Below, piece after piece: positions 44,519-54,178 of a DNA stretch of 64,000 bases. The stretch's first letter is position 1. Every line of letters starts with the position of its first letter. Origin of the DNA: Brevibacterium casei CIP 102111 (GTDB lineage Bacteria > Actinomycetota > Actinomycetes > Actinomycetales > Brevibacteriaceae); assembly GCF_900169275.1 (NCBI RefSeq), contig NZ_FXZC01000004.1, forward strand, positions 372,001-436,000. Reading direction: 5' to 3'. The notes under the pieces were generated by a model, which did not search any database, was not told the origin of the DNA, and worked only from the letters and a program-made list of their open reading frames with translations. The position numbers and the translations under genes are program-made.

Positions 44519-45805
44519 ATGGGGAAGCAGATCGTCATCATCGGTGCCGGCTTGGCCGGGACCACCGCCGCCAGAGAGTTCAGCCAGGCAGGCCAGCCCG
44601 TCACCCTCGTCGACCCGGAGGCGGGTGACACGTACGAGCGGCCCCCGCTGTCGAAGCACCTCTTCGACGACGCCCGCTATCACCTGCCCTACCACCTCGA
44701 GTCCGATGAGGGCATCACCTACGTCCGGCATCGCGCCGTCTCCCTCACCCTCGCCGAGGCGGGAGCCGAGATCGCCGGGACCGTGCACCTGGCCTCGGGG
44801 GAGACCCTCGACTTCACGCACTGCATCCTCGCGACGGGCATGGAGGCCGACCGGCCGGAGATCCCCGGGTACCCGGATGCGCTGCCGGTCTACAACCTCG
44901 GCGAGGCGGAGTGGATCCGCGGCTTCGTCGCCGAGGCGGGAGACCCTCTCGACGTCGGCGTGCTCGGGTCCGGATACCTCGGAATCGAGGTCGCCAGCGC
45001 CGCCGTCGCTGCCGGACACAAGGCGACGGTCTACCTGCGCGGGACCGAGCCGCTGCGCCGGCAGCTCTCGGCACCGGTGCGGCAGGCGCTCTTCGCCAAG
45101 CACAAGGAGGCCGGCGTCCGCTTCGTCACCGAGCACACCGACGCCGCGGCGATCCCGCAGGGCGTCCATGATCTCTTCGTCACGAGCGTCGGCGCCCGCC
45201 CGGTGCGGATCCCCATCAACGGGTCCCTGCCGACGACCGACGAGCATCCCGCCGACCCCGAGGGCACCGTGGCGGGGGAGGCGCCGACGTTCGCGTGGGA
45301 CGTCGACACGCACCTGCGCACTGCCTACCCGGGAGTATGGGCGGCAGGTGATTGTGCCCACATCGTCGGCGGCCGGTTCCCGGTCAACCACCCGTGGGCC
45401 TGCGAGCCGGTTGCCGAGAGCCACGGGAAGTACCTCGCCGACCAGATCCTCGCCGAGGATGCCGACGGTGGCGTACGGGACGGGGCGACCGCCTCGGCGA
45501 CGGTGGAACCATGGACCGACGTTCCGTGGCACTGGAGCTTCCAGGGCCCGGAGAAGGTCTTCACGGCGGGTCTGACCAGCCCTGATGCCACGGATACGAT
45601 CGTCCGCAGCGATCCCAGCGGGGCGAAGTTCCAGGTCTTCCACTTCGCGGGACCGGAGCCGGAGGCCGAGCTCGTCGGCGTCGAAACGCTCAACTGGCCG
45701 CCCATGCAGGCCGCCGCGCGACGGGTGCTCGCCGGCTCCAATCGTCCGACGCGAGCACAGCTCGACGATCCCGAATTCGACTTCAAGGCTCACAGCCGCT
45801 TGTGA
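44519..45805 (+). CDS. Ferredoxin/rubredoxin reductase-like FAD oxidoreductase
   Basis: A 428-residue protein with two dinucleotide-binding motifs: IVIIGAGLAGTTAAREFSQAG for FAD and VGVLGSGYLGIEVASAAVAAG for NAD(P)H. YERPPLSKHLF, ILATGMEAD and VWAAGDCAHIVG, typical of ferredoxin or rubredoxin reductases, are also present. The C-terminal dimerisation-like region has QVFHFAGPEPEAELVGVETLN. No ferredoxin, rubredoxin or P450 gene is adjacent, so the partner is unknown. It is followed closely by the first ABC exporter gene but a functional link is not obvious. Confidence 0.85.
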   Translation: MGKQIVIIGAGLAGTTAAREFSQAGQPVTLVDPEAGDTYERPPLSKHLFDDARYHLPYHLESDEGITYVRHRAVSLTLAEAGAEIAGTVHLASGETLDFTHCILATGMEADRPEIPGYPDALPVYNLGEAEWIRGFVAEAGDPLDVGVLGSGYLGIEVASAAVAAGHKATVYLRGTEPLRRQLSAPVRQALFAKHKEAGVRFVTEHTDAAAIPQGVHDLFVTSVGARPVRIPINGSLPTTDEHPADPEGTVAGEAPTFAWDVDTHLRTAYPGVWAAGDCAHIVGGRFPVNHPWACEPVAESHGKYLADQILAEDADGGVRDGATASATVEPWTDVPWHWSFQGPEKVFTAGLTSPDATDTIVRSDPSGAKFQVFHFAGPEPEAELVGVETLNWPPMQAAARRVLAGSNRPTRAQLDDPEFDFKAHSRL

Positions 45806-45876
45806 GACCGGCAGGCGGTCATCGCGTAGACTTCCTGTGTTCAAACCCCATTGCCGACGAGAGAATCTTTACCTAC

Positions 45877-46737
45877 ATGGACATGGCCAAGCTTGCTGCC
45901 GAGCATGGACTCGACAGAGTGGGTGGGCGGCCGTCTCTCCCCCAATACATCAAGCAGCTGTGGAAGCGCAGTGACTTCACGCTGACGCTGTCCCGGTACC
46001 GGATCCAGTCGGAGAACGAACGCAATCGGCTAGGCATGCTCTGGGTCGTGCTGCGCCCGACGTTCTCGGCGATCATCTACGGCACGATCTTCGGTGTCCT
46101 CCTGCACGGTGCGGGAGTGCGGCCTCCGGACTTCGTGCCCTTCGTCGTCATCGGCGTCTTCATGCTCGAGTTCTTCAACTCGTCGATGAACGGCGGTGCG
46201 AAGTCGATCATCTCGAACGCCTCTCTCGTCCAGTCGCTGCCGTTCCCGCGCATCGTCCTGCCGATCGCGACGGTCATGCAGAACCTCCTCAACTTCATGC
46301 CGACGCTGGCGCTGATGATCATCGTCGCGGTCATCTACGGGGCCAGACCGTCCTGGGAGTGGCTGCTCTTCATCCCGCTCATCCTCCTCTTCTGGATCTT
46401 CTGCCAGGGCGTGGCGTTCATCTTCGCCCGGGTGACCGTGCACTTCCGCGACCTCAGCCAGGTCACGCCGTTCATCTCCCGGATGATCTTCTACACCTCG
46501 GGTGTGTTCTTCTCCCTCAACGAGATGATCGATCGCCTTGGCAGGCCGGAGCTGCAGCCGTTGGCGGACTGGCATCCGCTCAACGAGGTGCTCTCGATCT
46601 CGCGCGGCATCCTGATGAACGGCTACGAGATCCCCTACGAATACTTCGGGTACTTCGCCATCTGGGCCGCGGTGATCTTCGCCTTCGGCTTCGTCTTCTT
46701 CTGGCAGGCCGAGGAAAGGTACGGTCGCGATGAGTGA
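45877..46737 (+). CDS. ABC-2 polysaccharide/teichoic acid exporter permease (Wzm/TagG-like)
   Basis: About 286 residues from the ATG at 45877; upstream in-frame codons reach 45802 but are not conserved-looking. An amphipathic N-terminus (LPQYIKQLWKRSDFTLTLSR) precedes six membrane helices including LGMLWVVLRPTFSAIIYGTIFG and TPFISRMIFYTSGVFFSLNEM. The C-terminal FFWQAEERYGRDE is usual for this family. It overlaps the ATPase gene by eight bases, forming a complete exporter for an undecaprenyl-linked glycan. A second such pair begins at 62411. Confidence 0.92.
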   Translation: MDMAKLAAEHGLDRVGGRPSLPQYIKQLWKRSDFTLTLSRYRIQSENERNRLGMLWVVLRPTFSAIIYGTIFGVLLHGAGVRPPDFVPFVVIGVFMLEFFNSSMNGGAKSIISNASLVQSLPFPRIVLPIATVMQNLLNFMPTLALMIIVAVIYGARPSWEWLLFIPLILLFWIFCQGVAFIFARVTVHFRDLSQVTPFISRMIFYTSGVFFSLNEMIDRLGRPELQPLADWHPLNEVLSISRGILMNGYEIPYEYFGYFAIWAAVIFAFGFVFFWQAEERYGRDE

Positions 46738-47497
46738 GAACACTACTCCCGGCGAGACGAACGAACCGCATTCGCCCGTCGTCGTCTGCGACGACGTCCA
46801 CGTCGTCTACAAGACCCTGGCCACGGGCAAGAAGCTCAAGCTCGGCGGTGCCGGCGGCATGCTGCAGAAGACCCGCGGACTGCGCGAGGTCCATGCGCTC
46901 AAGGGCGTGAGCTTCGTGGCGTACGCCAACGAGTCGATCGGCGTCATCGGCAGCAACGGCTCGGGCAAGTCGACGCTCATGCGCACGATCACCGGCCTGA
47001 CCCCGGCGTCGCAGGGTGCCGTGTACGCGAGTGCGCGGCCGAACCTCCTCGGGGTCGGTGCCGCGCTCATCCCGGACCTCTCAGGCGGGCGCAACATCAT
47101 CCTCGGCGGTCTGGCCCTCGGGATGACCCGATCGCAGATCGAGGCGAAGTTCGACGACATCGTCGACTTCACGGGTCTCGGCGACTTCATCGACATGCCG
47201 ATGCGCACCTACTCCTCAGGCATGTCGCAGCGCCTCAAGTTCGCCATCGCCACCGCGGTGCAGCACGAGATCCTTATCGTCGATGAGGCGCTCGCTGTGG
47301 GCGATAAGAAGTTCCAGCAGCGCAGTGAGGGCCGGATCCGAGAGATCCGCGAGAACGCCGGTACGGTCTTCCTCGTCTCGCACTCGATGCGCTCGATTCG
47401 CGACACGTGCAATCGCACGCTGTGGATCGAGAAGGGCGTTCTGCGGGCCGACGGCCCCACCGATGACGTCGTCAAGGAGTACGAGTCGTACAAGTAG
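46730..47497 (+). CDS. ABC exporter ATPase (Wzt/TagH-like)
   Basis: A 255-residue ATPase. Walker A is GSNGSGKST in VIGSNGSGKSTLMRTITGL, the signature YSSGMSQRLKFAIA is the SSGM variant typical of Wzt/TagH, Walker B is ILIVDEALAVGD and the switch His is in VSHSMRSI. The N-terminal VYKTLATGKKLKLGG insert before Walker A is also usual. There is no C-terminal carbohydrate-binding domain, so export should not depend on recognition of a capped chain end. It is paired with the permease upstream and followed by a strong terminator. Confidence 0.94.
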   Translation: MSENTTPGETNEPHSPVVVCDDVHVVYKTLATGKKLKLGGAGGMLQKTRGLREVHALKGVSFVAYANESIGVIGSNGSGKSTLMRTITGLTPASQGAVYASARPNLLGVGAALIPDLSGGRNIILGGLALGMTRSQIEAKFDDIVDFTGLGDFIDMPMRTYSSGMSQRLKFAIATAVQHEILIVDEALAVGDKKFQQRSEGRIREIRENAGTVFLVSHSMRSIRDTCNRTLWIEKGVLRADGPTDDVVKEYESYK

Positions 47498-47545
47498 GGG
47501 AGTGGTCGTCGACCGAGCTCAGGCCGACGATCGGTTCATTCAAAG

Positions 47546-47580
47546 ACTGTGGGCGCCCGGATCATCCGGGCGCCCACAGT
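47546..47580. terminator. Bidirectional terminator after the first exporter pair
   Basis: A 16-bp perfect stem (ACTGTGGGCGCCCGGA and its complement) around a three-base TCA loop, between the ATPase gene and the convergent wecC. Confidence 0.88.
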
Positions 47581-47605
47581 CGCATTCAGTGAGTTCGAGA
47601 GGCGA

Positions 47606-48865
47606 TCAGTTCCAGACGCCTCGGGTGTCGTGGACGATCTTCTGGGCGAGCAGCGAACGGTCAATGCGTGCGAACTCGGTGTGGTCGACAAGCAACAGGA
47701 CGATGTCTGCCGCTTTGACAGCTTCGCTGAGTTCTGTGAGTGTCACATTGTCACGACCCTCAAGGTCCGCGGGCAGTCGGTCGATATTCGGTTCGACTGC
47801 CAAGATCGTCGCCTCGGGCAGCTCTTCGGACAGCTGATCAACAATATGCCGGGCAGGACTCTCGCGAAGGTCGTCGATGTTCGGCTTGAAAGCGAGCCCG
47901 AGTGCGGCAATGCGCACATCCTTGATCCGCCTAGCCTGGGGGAGGAGCTTATCGAGAACGAACTGCGGCTTCGAGTCATTGACCTCACGGGCAGTTCTGA
48001 TCAGCGACGAGAAGTCCGGAGTCGTGGCAACGATGAACCACGGGTCGACTGCAATGCAGTGTCCGCCGACGCCAGGGCCGGGCTGGAGAATGTTCACTCG
48101 CGGATGGTGATTTGCGAGTTCGATGAGCTCCCAGACATTGATGTCGAGCTTGTCGGCGATCATCGACAGCTCGTTCGCAAAGGCGATGTTGACGTCACGA
48201 TAGGCGTTCTCAGTGAGCTTCGACAGCTCGGCGGTGCAGGCATCGGTCATGAGGAACTCGCCCTCGCAGAAGAGCTGGTAGAGATCGCGAGCGCGTTCGC
48301 CGGCATCGCCGTTGAGAGTACCGATGATGCGGTCGTTCGTACGGAGTTCGATCATGATGCGACCGGGAAGCACGCGCTCCGGGCAGTGGGCGAAGTAGAT
48401 CGACTGCGACGTGCCGGGCTTGAGTGTGAGGTCGGGTCGCGCAGCCATGATTGTGTCCGCAAGGAACTCCGTGGCTCCGGGAGGCGACGTCGACTCGAGG
48501 ATGACGAGCTCGTTGCCCTCGAGAAGCGGCGCGATCTGTTTGCCTGCCGTTTCGATGTACGAGAGGTCCGGTTTGTGCCCGTCGGTGAACGGCGTAGGCA
48601 CAGCAACGATGTAGTTATCGGCATGCGGCGTCTCGGTCGTCGCCTTGAGGAAGCCCTGCGAGACGACACCGGCAACGGTGGTCGCCATGTCCGGCTCAAC
48701 GAACGGCACTTTGCCCGCGTTGATGACGTCGACGTTCTTCTGGTTGATGTCGACTCCGACGACATCCGCTCCGGTGCTCGCGAGAATGGCGGCAGTTGGG
48801 AGGCCGATATACCCCAGTCCGATGACTGCGACTGATGGGCGGATGCTATCGGTGGGCGCGTTCAT
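47606..48865 (-). CDS. wecC: UDP-N-acetyl-D-mannosamine dehydrogenase
   Basis: A 419-residue member of the UDP-sugar dehydrogenase family. The NAD motif is VAVIGLGYIGLPTAAILAS. CPERVLPGR and the catalytic-cysteine block GPGVGGHCIAVDPWF follow, with KPNIDDLRESPARHIVDQL at the C-terminus. The sequence is of the WecC type (ESTSPPGATE, LTENAYRDVNIAFANELS). It oxidises UDP-ManNAc to UDP-ManNAcA using two NAD+. The divergent wecB provides UDP-ManNAc, so the polymer probably contains N-acetylmannosaminuronic acid. The ATG at 48865 was chosen because it directly precedes the NAD motif. Confidence 0.93.
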   Translation of the reverse strand: MNAPTDSIRPSVAVIGLGYIGLPTAAILASTGADVVGVDINQKNVDVINAGKVPFVEPDMATTVAGVVSQGFLKATTETPHADNYIVAVPTPFTDGHKPDLSYIETAGKQIAPLLEGNELVILESTSPPGATEFLADTIMAARPDLTLKPGTSQSIYFAHCPERVLPGRIMIELRTNDRIIGTLNGDAGERARDLYQLFCEGEFLMTDACTAELSKLTENAYRDVNIAFANELSMIADKLDINVWELIELANHHPRVNILQPGPGVGGHCIAVDPWFIVATTPDFSSLIRTAREVNDSKPQFVLDKLLPQARRIKDVRIAALGLAFKPNIDDLRESPARHIVDQLSEELPEATILAVEPNIDRLPADLEGRDNVTLTELSEAVKAADIVLLLVDHTEFARIDRSLLAQKIVHDTRGVWN

Positions 48866-49243
48866 GAAATGAGACTCCAAGCTATCGGGTCGGACGCAGT
48901 CGGGTGGCCAAGGAACAGCTTCGGCAGTCCACCGCCCGGGTCCGGGTGTACTGAAGAGAACCACCGCATGCGCGGGTGCTCGCGTGCAATCGTCCGAAAT
49001 CAGAGTCAACTGTATCAACAACGTAGAAGTGAATTACGGTGATCCTGAGAATGAACTTCAGATAGTCCGCTCAACTCGCGGTGTCGCGGCAATGCTATAT
49101 TGTCACGGGAGATTAGCGGCCACAGTTTTTCCAGATGGACTCCGATTAAGCGACTCTGGAAGACCGGCGAATTCGTCACCATAGTAGCTGAATTCCGGAA
49201 TTCGTGACAGAGCGCTATGAAGCGTTTCAACAGAGGAGATTGA
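48866..49243. other. AT-richer divergent region between wecC and wecB
   Basis: No gene is seen. The centre is clearly less GC-rich than the flanks. TATATT (49096-49101) is a possible -10 for wecB but the -35 is unclear. GAGGAG lies six bases before the wecB GTG. Confidence 0.45.
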
Positions 49244-50386
49244 GTGAGCGACATTGACGCGGCAGTCAAGCCGGTTGTCATGGTCATCTACGGGACGCGA
49301 CCGGAAGCGATCAAGGTGGCCCCGGTGATCAAGGCCCTCGAAGAGGATCCTCGCCTGACGCCGGTGGTTGTCGTCACCGCCCAGCATCGAGAGATGCTCG
49401 ACCAGGTCAACGAGGTCTTCGACATCACTCCGAACGTCGACCTCAATCTCATGGCACATGGGCAGACTCTCAATGGAATTGCCGGGACGGTCATCTCGAA
49501 GATCGACGAAGTCCTCGAAGCGCACAAACCCGACGCCGTTATTGTGCAGGGTGACACCACAACTGTTATGGGAGCGGCAATTGCTGCCTTCAACCGCGAG
49601 ATTCCCGTGGTTCACCTCGAGGCAGGACTGCGCAGCGGAGACATCAATTCTCCGTTCCCGGAGGAGGCGAATCGCAAGATCGTTTCGCAGATCGCCCGGA
49701 TCCACTTGGCCCCCACCGAGGTGTCCCGAGCCAACCTCCTCGCCGACGGGGTGCCCGATGAGAACATCCACGTCATCGGCAACACCGTCATCGACGCTCT
49801 GCATTGGGCGGTCGCTCGCCCCACAGAGAACACCATTCCCGAGCTTGAGGACGGCGCGGCCGAGGACAGGCGCGTGCTTCTCGTGACCACTCACCGCAGA
49901 GAGAACCTCGGGGAGAACATGGTCAATATCGGTCGAGCGATGAGGCGCCTTGCGCTTGACTATCCGGACCTCCTCATCGTCTGGCCGGCACACAAGAACC
50001 CGAAGGTCCGGGCATCCATCGCTCCCCAGATCGAGGACCTAGAGAATGTGCTCTCGATAGAACCGGTTGAGTATGGTGCGTTTTCGCACCTTATTGCTCG
50101 TTCAGACATCGTTCTGACCGATTCGGGTGGAATCCAGGAAGAGGCGCCGAGTCTCGGCAAACCGGTTTTGGTTCTTAGGGAGAACACCGAGAGGCCCGAA
50201 GCAGTTGACGCGGGAACGGTCAGGCTCATCGGGACGGCGACGAATCGAATCGTCACCGAAGTGTCGACTCTCTTGGACGATGAAAAAGCGTACTCTTCGA
50301 TGGCGAACGCTGTGAATCCTTATGGTGACGGATTGTCCTCAGGTCGAAGCGTCGACATTCTGGCGGAGCTGCTTCTCCGAGACTGA
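49244..50386 (+). CDS. wecB: UDP-N-acetylglucosamine 2-epimerase (non-hydrolysing)
   Basis: A 380-residue GT-B-fold epimerase converting UDP-GlcNAc to UDP-ManNAc. The family blocks are VIYGTRPEAIKVAPVIKAL, VVTAQHREMLDQV, QGDTTTVMGAAIAAF, HLEAGLRSGDINSPFPEEANRKI and DSGGIQEEAPSLGKPVLVLRENTERPEA. The start is GTG at 49244 with GAGGAG upstream. It works with the divergent wecC product to supply UDP-ManNAcA. Confidence 0.95.
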   Translation: MSDIDAAVKPVVMVIYGTRPEAIKVAPVIKALEEDPRLTPVVVVTAQHREMLDQVNEVFDITPNVDLNLMAHGQTLNGIAGTVISKIDEVLEAHKPDAVIVQGDTTTVMGAAIAAFNREIPVVHLEAGLRSGDINSPFPEEANRKIVSQIARIHLAPTEVSRANLLADGVPDENIHVIGNTVIDALHWAVARPTENTIPELEDGAAEDRRVLLVTTHRRENLGENMVNIGRAMRRLALDYPDLLIVWPAHKNPKVRASIAPQIEDLENVLSIEPVEYGAFSHLIARSDIVLTDSGGIQEEAPSLGKPVLVLRENTERPEAVDAGTVRLIGTATNRIVTEVSTLLDDEKAYSSMANAVNPYGDGLSSGRSVDILAELLLRD

Positions 50387-50693
50387 CGGATCGTGATTCG
50401 TCTCAAAGGCTGCGCAAATAGGCATTTGCTGTTGGTGTCATGCATGATCTCGGGATGTCGCAGGTGACCCAAATTCAGTGAGGCCAGGCTGCGTAGGAGT
50501 TCAACGATTGTGCATCGTTGATTACTGATTCGACCTCGAGCGTTCTTCCGGTGTTCATTTAAATGGACAACACTTGCGGGAGTTAATGTCTGCCGAATTC
50601 ATGGCCTTAGTTGACGCTGGTCGCTACGAGTCAGCTCGATGTTCGCGATGCGTCTGCCGGATGGGTTCAGGCATCCGAGTAGACCGGGGAAGA
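50387..50693. other. Non-coding stretch between wecB and a glycosyltransferase gene
   Basis: A small inverted repeat CAACGAT-TGTGC-ATCGTTG (50502-50520) lies here; it has no T-run and may be an operator or weak terminator. TTTAAATGG at about 50558 is AT-rich. The frame upstream of 50694 has no coding character. Confidence 0.4.
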
Positions 50694-52871
50694 ATGTCAG
50701 TTTCCAAGGTGATCCGTCTCAGGCGGACTCTGTTCGTGGCCGTTTCGTTGCTGTTGGCGTTGATCTTCATGGGGATCGTTGTTTCCATGCTGTCGAACAA
50801 CGCTACCTATGCGTTCGCGACGACCGTCTGCGCAACATTGGCGGTCGTCTTTCTCATTGTGGCTGAGCGACGGGCGGTCATCGCACGAAACGCGGCGCAG
50901 TCCGAACGCGATACGCTCCTGGTGATGCGCAGAGTCGCAGAGTCACAGATTCAACTCGAAAAGCGGACGAAGAGGATGGAAAGAGTCCTCAACGACACCG
51001 CTGGGTCGGTCGGACGCAGCGCGCCGGTGGTTCGCAGAGTGGAAGCTTCGGTCCGAGGACTGACCACTGAGCTGACGAAACCACCGTTGGGGATTAGCAG
51101 TTCGTCGCGTACGGTCGCTGGAACGGTTCTCAGCAGCTCCGTCGAAGGCCCCAGATTTCCCAATGCGCCAGTGCCGAAGCCTTCTCCCACTTTCGCGGGA
51201 ACCAAAGTGCTTGTCATCGCTGACGAGTTCACAGAACAGGCATTTGCGCACGAGTGGACCGTGGTCACAGCCACCCCGGCGACTTGGCAGGAGGTGATCG
51301 ATCGGGAGGCACCTTCGATGGTCTTCATCGAAAGTGCTTGGGAGGCGACTGGCGGCGCGTGGAAATATCACCTTGTCGGGCCATCTGCACCACGGCCGAC
51401 AGTGGTCGAGCTTGCCCGGTACTGTAAGGGTCTGGGTGTTCCGACCGTATTCTGGAACAAGGAGGACCCGCCTCACTTCGAAGACTTCCTGGACACTGCG
51501 AAGCTCTTCGATTTCGTTTTCACGACCGACGGTGACAAAGTCTCTGAATATAAGCGACGGCTGGGACACAACCGAGTCGGCACACTGCCGTTTGCGGCAC
51601 AACCTGCGATACACAATCCGGCAAGGATCGGTACTCTCGACCGCGACAGGGACGTGGTGTTCGGCGGAATGTACTTCCGAGATAAGTATCCCGAGCGCAG
51701 GAAGCAGTTGGAGATTTTGCTTCCCGCTGCTCAGAAGTTTGGGCTGGACATCTTCTCTCGGAACGATGGCGTCGATCCCAAATATCGGTTCCCTGAGCAG
51801 TATGCGTCCGCGGTTCGTCCAGGAATCCCGTACTCGCAGATGCTCTCCGCCTATCACGCTTACAAAGTCGTCATCAACGTGAATTCGGTGATCAATTCAT
51901 CCTCGATGTGCGCGCGCCGCGTCTTTGAAGCGACGGCATGCGGCGCCGCGGTCGTCACCACCCCAACCGATGCGATCAAGCGGTTCTTCGGCGACGACAC
52001 GTTGACTCTGATCGACGATGAGAAGACGGCATTCGACTATATGCGGACACTGTTGCGCTCTGACGAGCTCCGTGAGCGCAGAATCCACCTGGCACAGCGG
52101 CGGATCTGGGAGAACGACACGTATACGCACCGAGCGCGAGAGGTCATGGAGGCGGTCGGTCTGGAAATCGGGCCGCAATCCGATTCGTGTTCGGTTGTAG
52201 TCTGCACGAACCGTCCAGACCATGTTGGCACAATCGCCGAGAACGTCGCGCGTCAGAACATTGGAAATCTCGAACTTATCGTCGTCACTCACGGTTTCAC
52301 TGCTGAGCCTGAGGACTTCCTGTCGTGCGAAGGCAGCGAACGAATCGCTCATCTGGCTCTGATCGAAGCTGACGCGTCCAGTACTCTCGGGGCAAACCTC
52401 AACAGGGGGTTCGAAGCCGCCACCGGCGACTACGTATTCCGCATGGACGACGATGACTTCTACGGCGAGAACTATGTGCGAGACCAATTGAACGCCATCA
52501 AGTTCAGCGGAGCTGCACTGGTCGGGAAAGCAGAGACGTACATCTATTTTGAAGAGGCAAACGCGACGTTCCTAACATTTCCAGGGAAGTCTCATCGATA
52601 TACAGACTTCGTTCGCGGTGCGACTTTTGCAGGGCCTCGAAAGACGTTTGCCGAACTGAAGTTCAAGGAGCAGCGACTAGGCGAAGATTCCAACTTCATC
52701 GACCAGGTGAAGAAAGCCGGCGGTAAGATCTACAGTTCCGACCGGTTCAACTATATTGTCAACCGCAAGGGCGATAAATCGCGTCACACCTGGACGGTCG
52801 CCGATGCAAATCTGATGGGCACAGGAGAGATGAAGTTCGTCGGAAACGATCCAAAGCAGGTGGAGATTTGA
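50694..52871 (+). CDS. Membrane-anchored CgeB-like plus GT2 fusion glycosyltransferase
   Basis: About 725 residues from the ATG at 50694, preceded by GGGGA. Two membrane helices near the N-terminus (LFVAVSLLLALIFMGIVV; YAFATTVCATLAVVFLIV) and a coiled-coil-like stretch precede a CgeB/DUF3880-type GT-B domain (VLVIADEFTEQAF; VFWNKEDPPHFEDF; GTLPFAAQPAIHNP; SSMCARRVFEATACGAAVV). A GT2 domain occupies the last 210 residues (SVVVCTNRPDHVG; FRMDDDDFYGENYV). The two catalytic domains suggest that it adds two sugars or builds a repeat. It overlaps the next gene and is a paralogue of the product of 54179-56071, which lacks the membrane helices. The region is AT-richer than average. Confidence 0.82.
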   Translation: MSVSKVIRLRRTLFVAVSLLLALIFMGIVVSMLSNNATYAFATTVCATLAVVFLIVAERRAVIARNAAQSERDTLLVMRRVAESQIQLEKRTKRMERVLNDTAGSVGRSAPVVRRVEASVRGLTTELTKPPLGISSSSRTVAGTVLSSSVEGPRFPNAPVPKPSPTFAGTKVLVIADEFTEQAFAHEWTVVTATPATWQEVIDREAPSMVFIESAWEATGGAWKYHLVGPSAPRPTVVELARYCKGLGVPTVFWNKEDPPHFEDFLDTAKLFDFVFTTDGDKVSEYKRRLGHNRVGTLPFAAQPAIHNPARIGTLDRDRDVVFGGMYFRDKYPERRKQLEILLPAAQKFGLDIFSRNDGVDPKYRFPEQYASAVRPGIPYSQMLSAYHAYKVVINVNSVINSSSMCARRVFEATACGAAVVTTPTDAIKRFFGDDTLTLIDDEKTAFDYMRTLLRSDELRERRIHLAQRRIWENDTYTHRAREVMEAVGLEIGPQSDSCSVVVCTNRPDHVGTIAENVARQNIGNLELIVVTHGFTAEPEDFLSCEGSERIAHLALIEADASSTLGANLNRGFEAATGDYVFRMDDDDFYGENYVRDQLNAIKFSGAALVGKAETYIYFEEANATFLTFPGKSHRYTDFVRGATFAGPRKTFAELKFKEQRLGEDSNFIDQVKKAGGKIYSSDRFNYIVNRKGDKSRHTWTVADANLMGTGEMKFVGNDPKQVEI

Positions 52872-54133
52872 GCGAAACGAACAGCAAAACATACGTAGTC
52901 GGAATTACTCGATTCTCACTTCTTCTGCCGAATGCTTCGTTCTGGAATCTGTCCAACTCCGCCGAAACGCCTGAGTCCTACGCGCGGCGCCTCTATGACC
53001 CAGCGCGGCTGAATGCTCGTCTCAAGATCTTCTCCGAGATCTCCCTGCCTCAGTTGGCAGCCCAGACGGTCTCAACCAATTATCGGCATGTAGTGCAGTA
53101 TTCGACCTCACTTCCCGACTACTGCCAGGAAGCCCTGAAAGATCTCACCTCGACCTATCCCTTCCTTCGGGTCCAGTGCAGTGACGACGAGGCCGTGCAT
53201 GCGTCGACAGTGGTCGAGAGCTTTCGCGATATGGTCCCGTCTGCGAGACGTCAGGATGCGCGTCTCGGATGGTTCCGACTCGATGACGATGACGTGGTCT
53301 CAACCAAGTACTTTGAGCGGATCCTTCCCTATGTCGAAGGTGAACCTCCAGGCCGGGTTGTCAGTCTCGGTTTGGGATACTCGATGATCTATCACAAAGA
53401 GCAGCTGTGGGATGTGCGGGCTGACTATCGTCCGAAGAACTCAATCGGGCAGCTCTACATCTGTGCCTTCGACGACTCGGGTGAGAGATTGATCGAACCT
53501 CCGAGGCAGAACCACGCGCAGATCGACAAGTGGGCGCCTACGATTCTGGATTCCCGATCCGCCTCGTTCATCACAGTGGTTCACCCTCTCCAGGACGGCA
53601 GAGTTCGTTTGACCTACGACGACGCCATCGCCGCAGTCGACGCCGAACAGGCAGCCAAGCCGATCGAAAGAGTCGACCGCCTCGAATCGGAGTTCTCAGC
53701 CGTACTCGGATCAGGTCACATTGCCGATTATGATCAGGTCCGCCTGAACGATCGAGCGGTCGGCAGGGCGACGGGTCTCAGCACTGATCCAGTAGAGTTC
53801 GACGTCGCGCTGCAGGGTGATCTGGCGGTGGAGATCTCAGTGCGCGCGGATAGCCCGCAGACAGAGGGCCGAGTGATTCTCGGATTCGAGTTCGCCCCAG
53901 GTACTCGTCCAAAGGCAGTTGGACGCTGGGTGGAGGTGGACGCCAATACTTTGGCTATCGGGTTCGTCGTCACAACTGTCGACATGACCTTCCGAGCGCA
54001 CATGTTCGGACTTGCAGAGTCGCATCGGTTGACGCGGGTCAGAGCGTGGGTATCGAGAAGCTTCGACGGCGACGTCCAGATGTGCGCTCTCAACATCGCG
54101 AATGCCCATCACTCGAACGCCGTCTGCGTCTAG
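52868..54133 (+). CDS. Putative rhamnosyltransferase-like glycosyltransferase
   Basis: A 421-residue protein resembling the putative rhamnosyl-transferase family: VVGITRFSLLLPNASFWNLS at the start, then RLKIFSEISLPQLAAQT, and the metal-binding segment LGWFRLDDDDVVSTKYFE. The C-terminal 160 residues (EFDVALQGDLAVEISVRADS onward) look like an added beta-rich domain. The start is TTG 52868, overlapping the previous stop, with GGTGGAG upstream. Its place between the two CgeB-GT2 paralogues suggests that all three act on one polymer. The donor sugar is inferred only from family resemblance. Confidence 0.7.
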   Translation: MSETNSKTYVVGITRFSLLLPNASFWNLSNSAETPESYARRLYDPARLNARLKIFSEISLPQLAAQTVSTNYRHVVQYSTSLPDYCQEALKDLTSTYPFLRVQCSDDEAVHASTVVESFRDMVPSARRQDARLGWFRLDDDDVVSTKYFERILPYVEGEPPGRVVSLGLGYSMIYHKEQLWDVRADYRPKNSIGQLYICAFDDSGERLIEPPRQNHAQIDKWAPTILDSRSASFITVVHPLQDGRVRLTYDDAIAAVDAEQAAKPIERVDRLESEFSAVLGSGHIADYDQVRLNDRAVGRATGLSTDPVEFDVALQGDLAVEISVRADSPQTEGRVILGFEFAPGTRPKAVGRWVEVDANTLAIGFVVTTVDMTFRAHMFGLAESHRLTRVRAWVSRSFDGDVQMCALNIANAHHSNAVCV

Positions 54134-54178
54134 ACAGGGGACAGGACTGCATCTTCGCCCCCGTTCAATCTGCAAAAA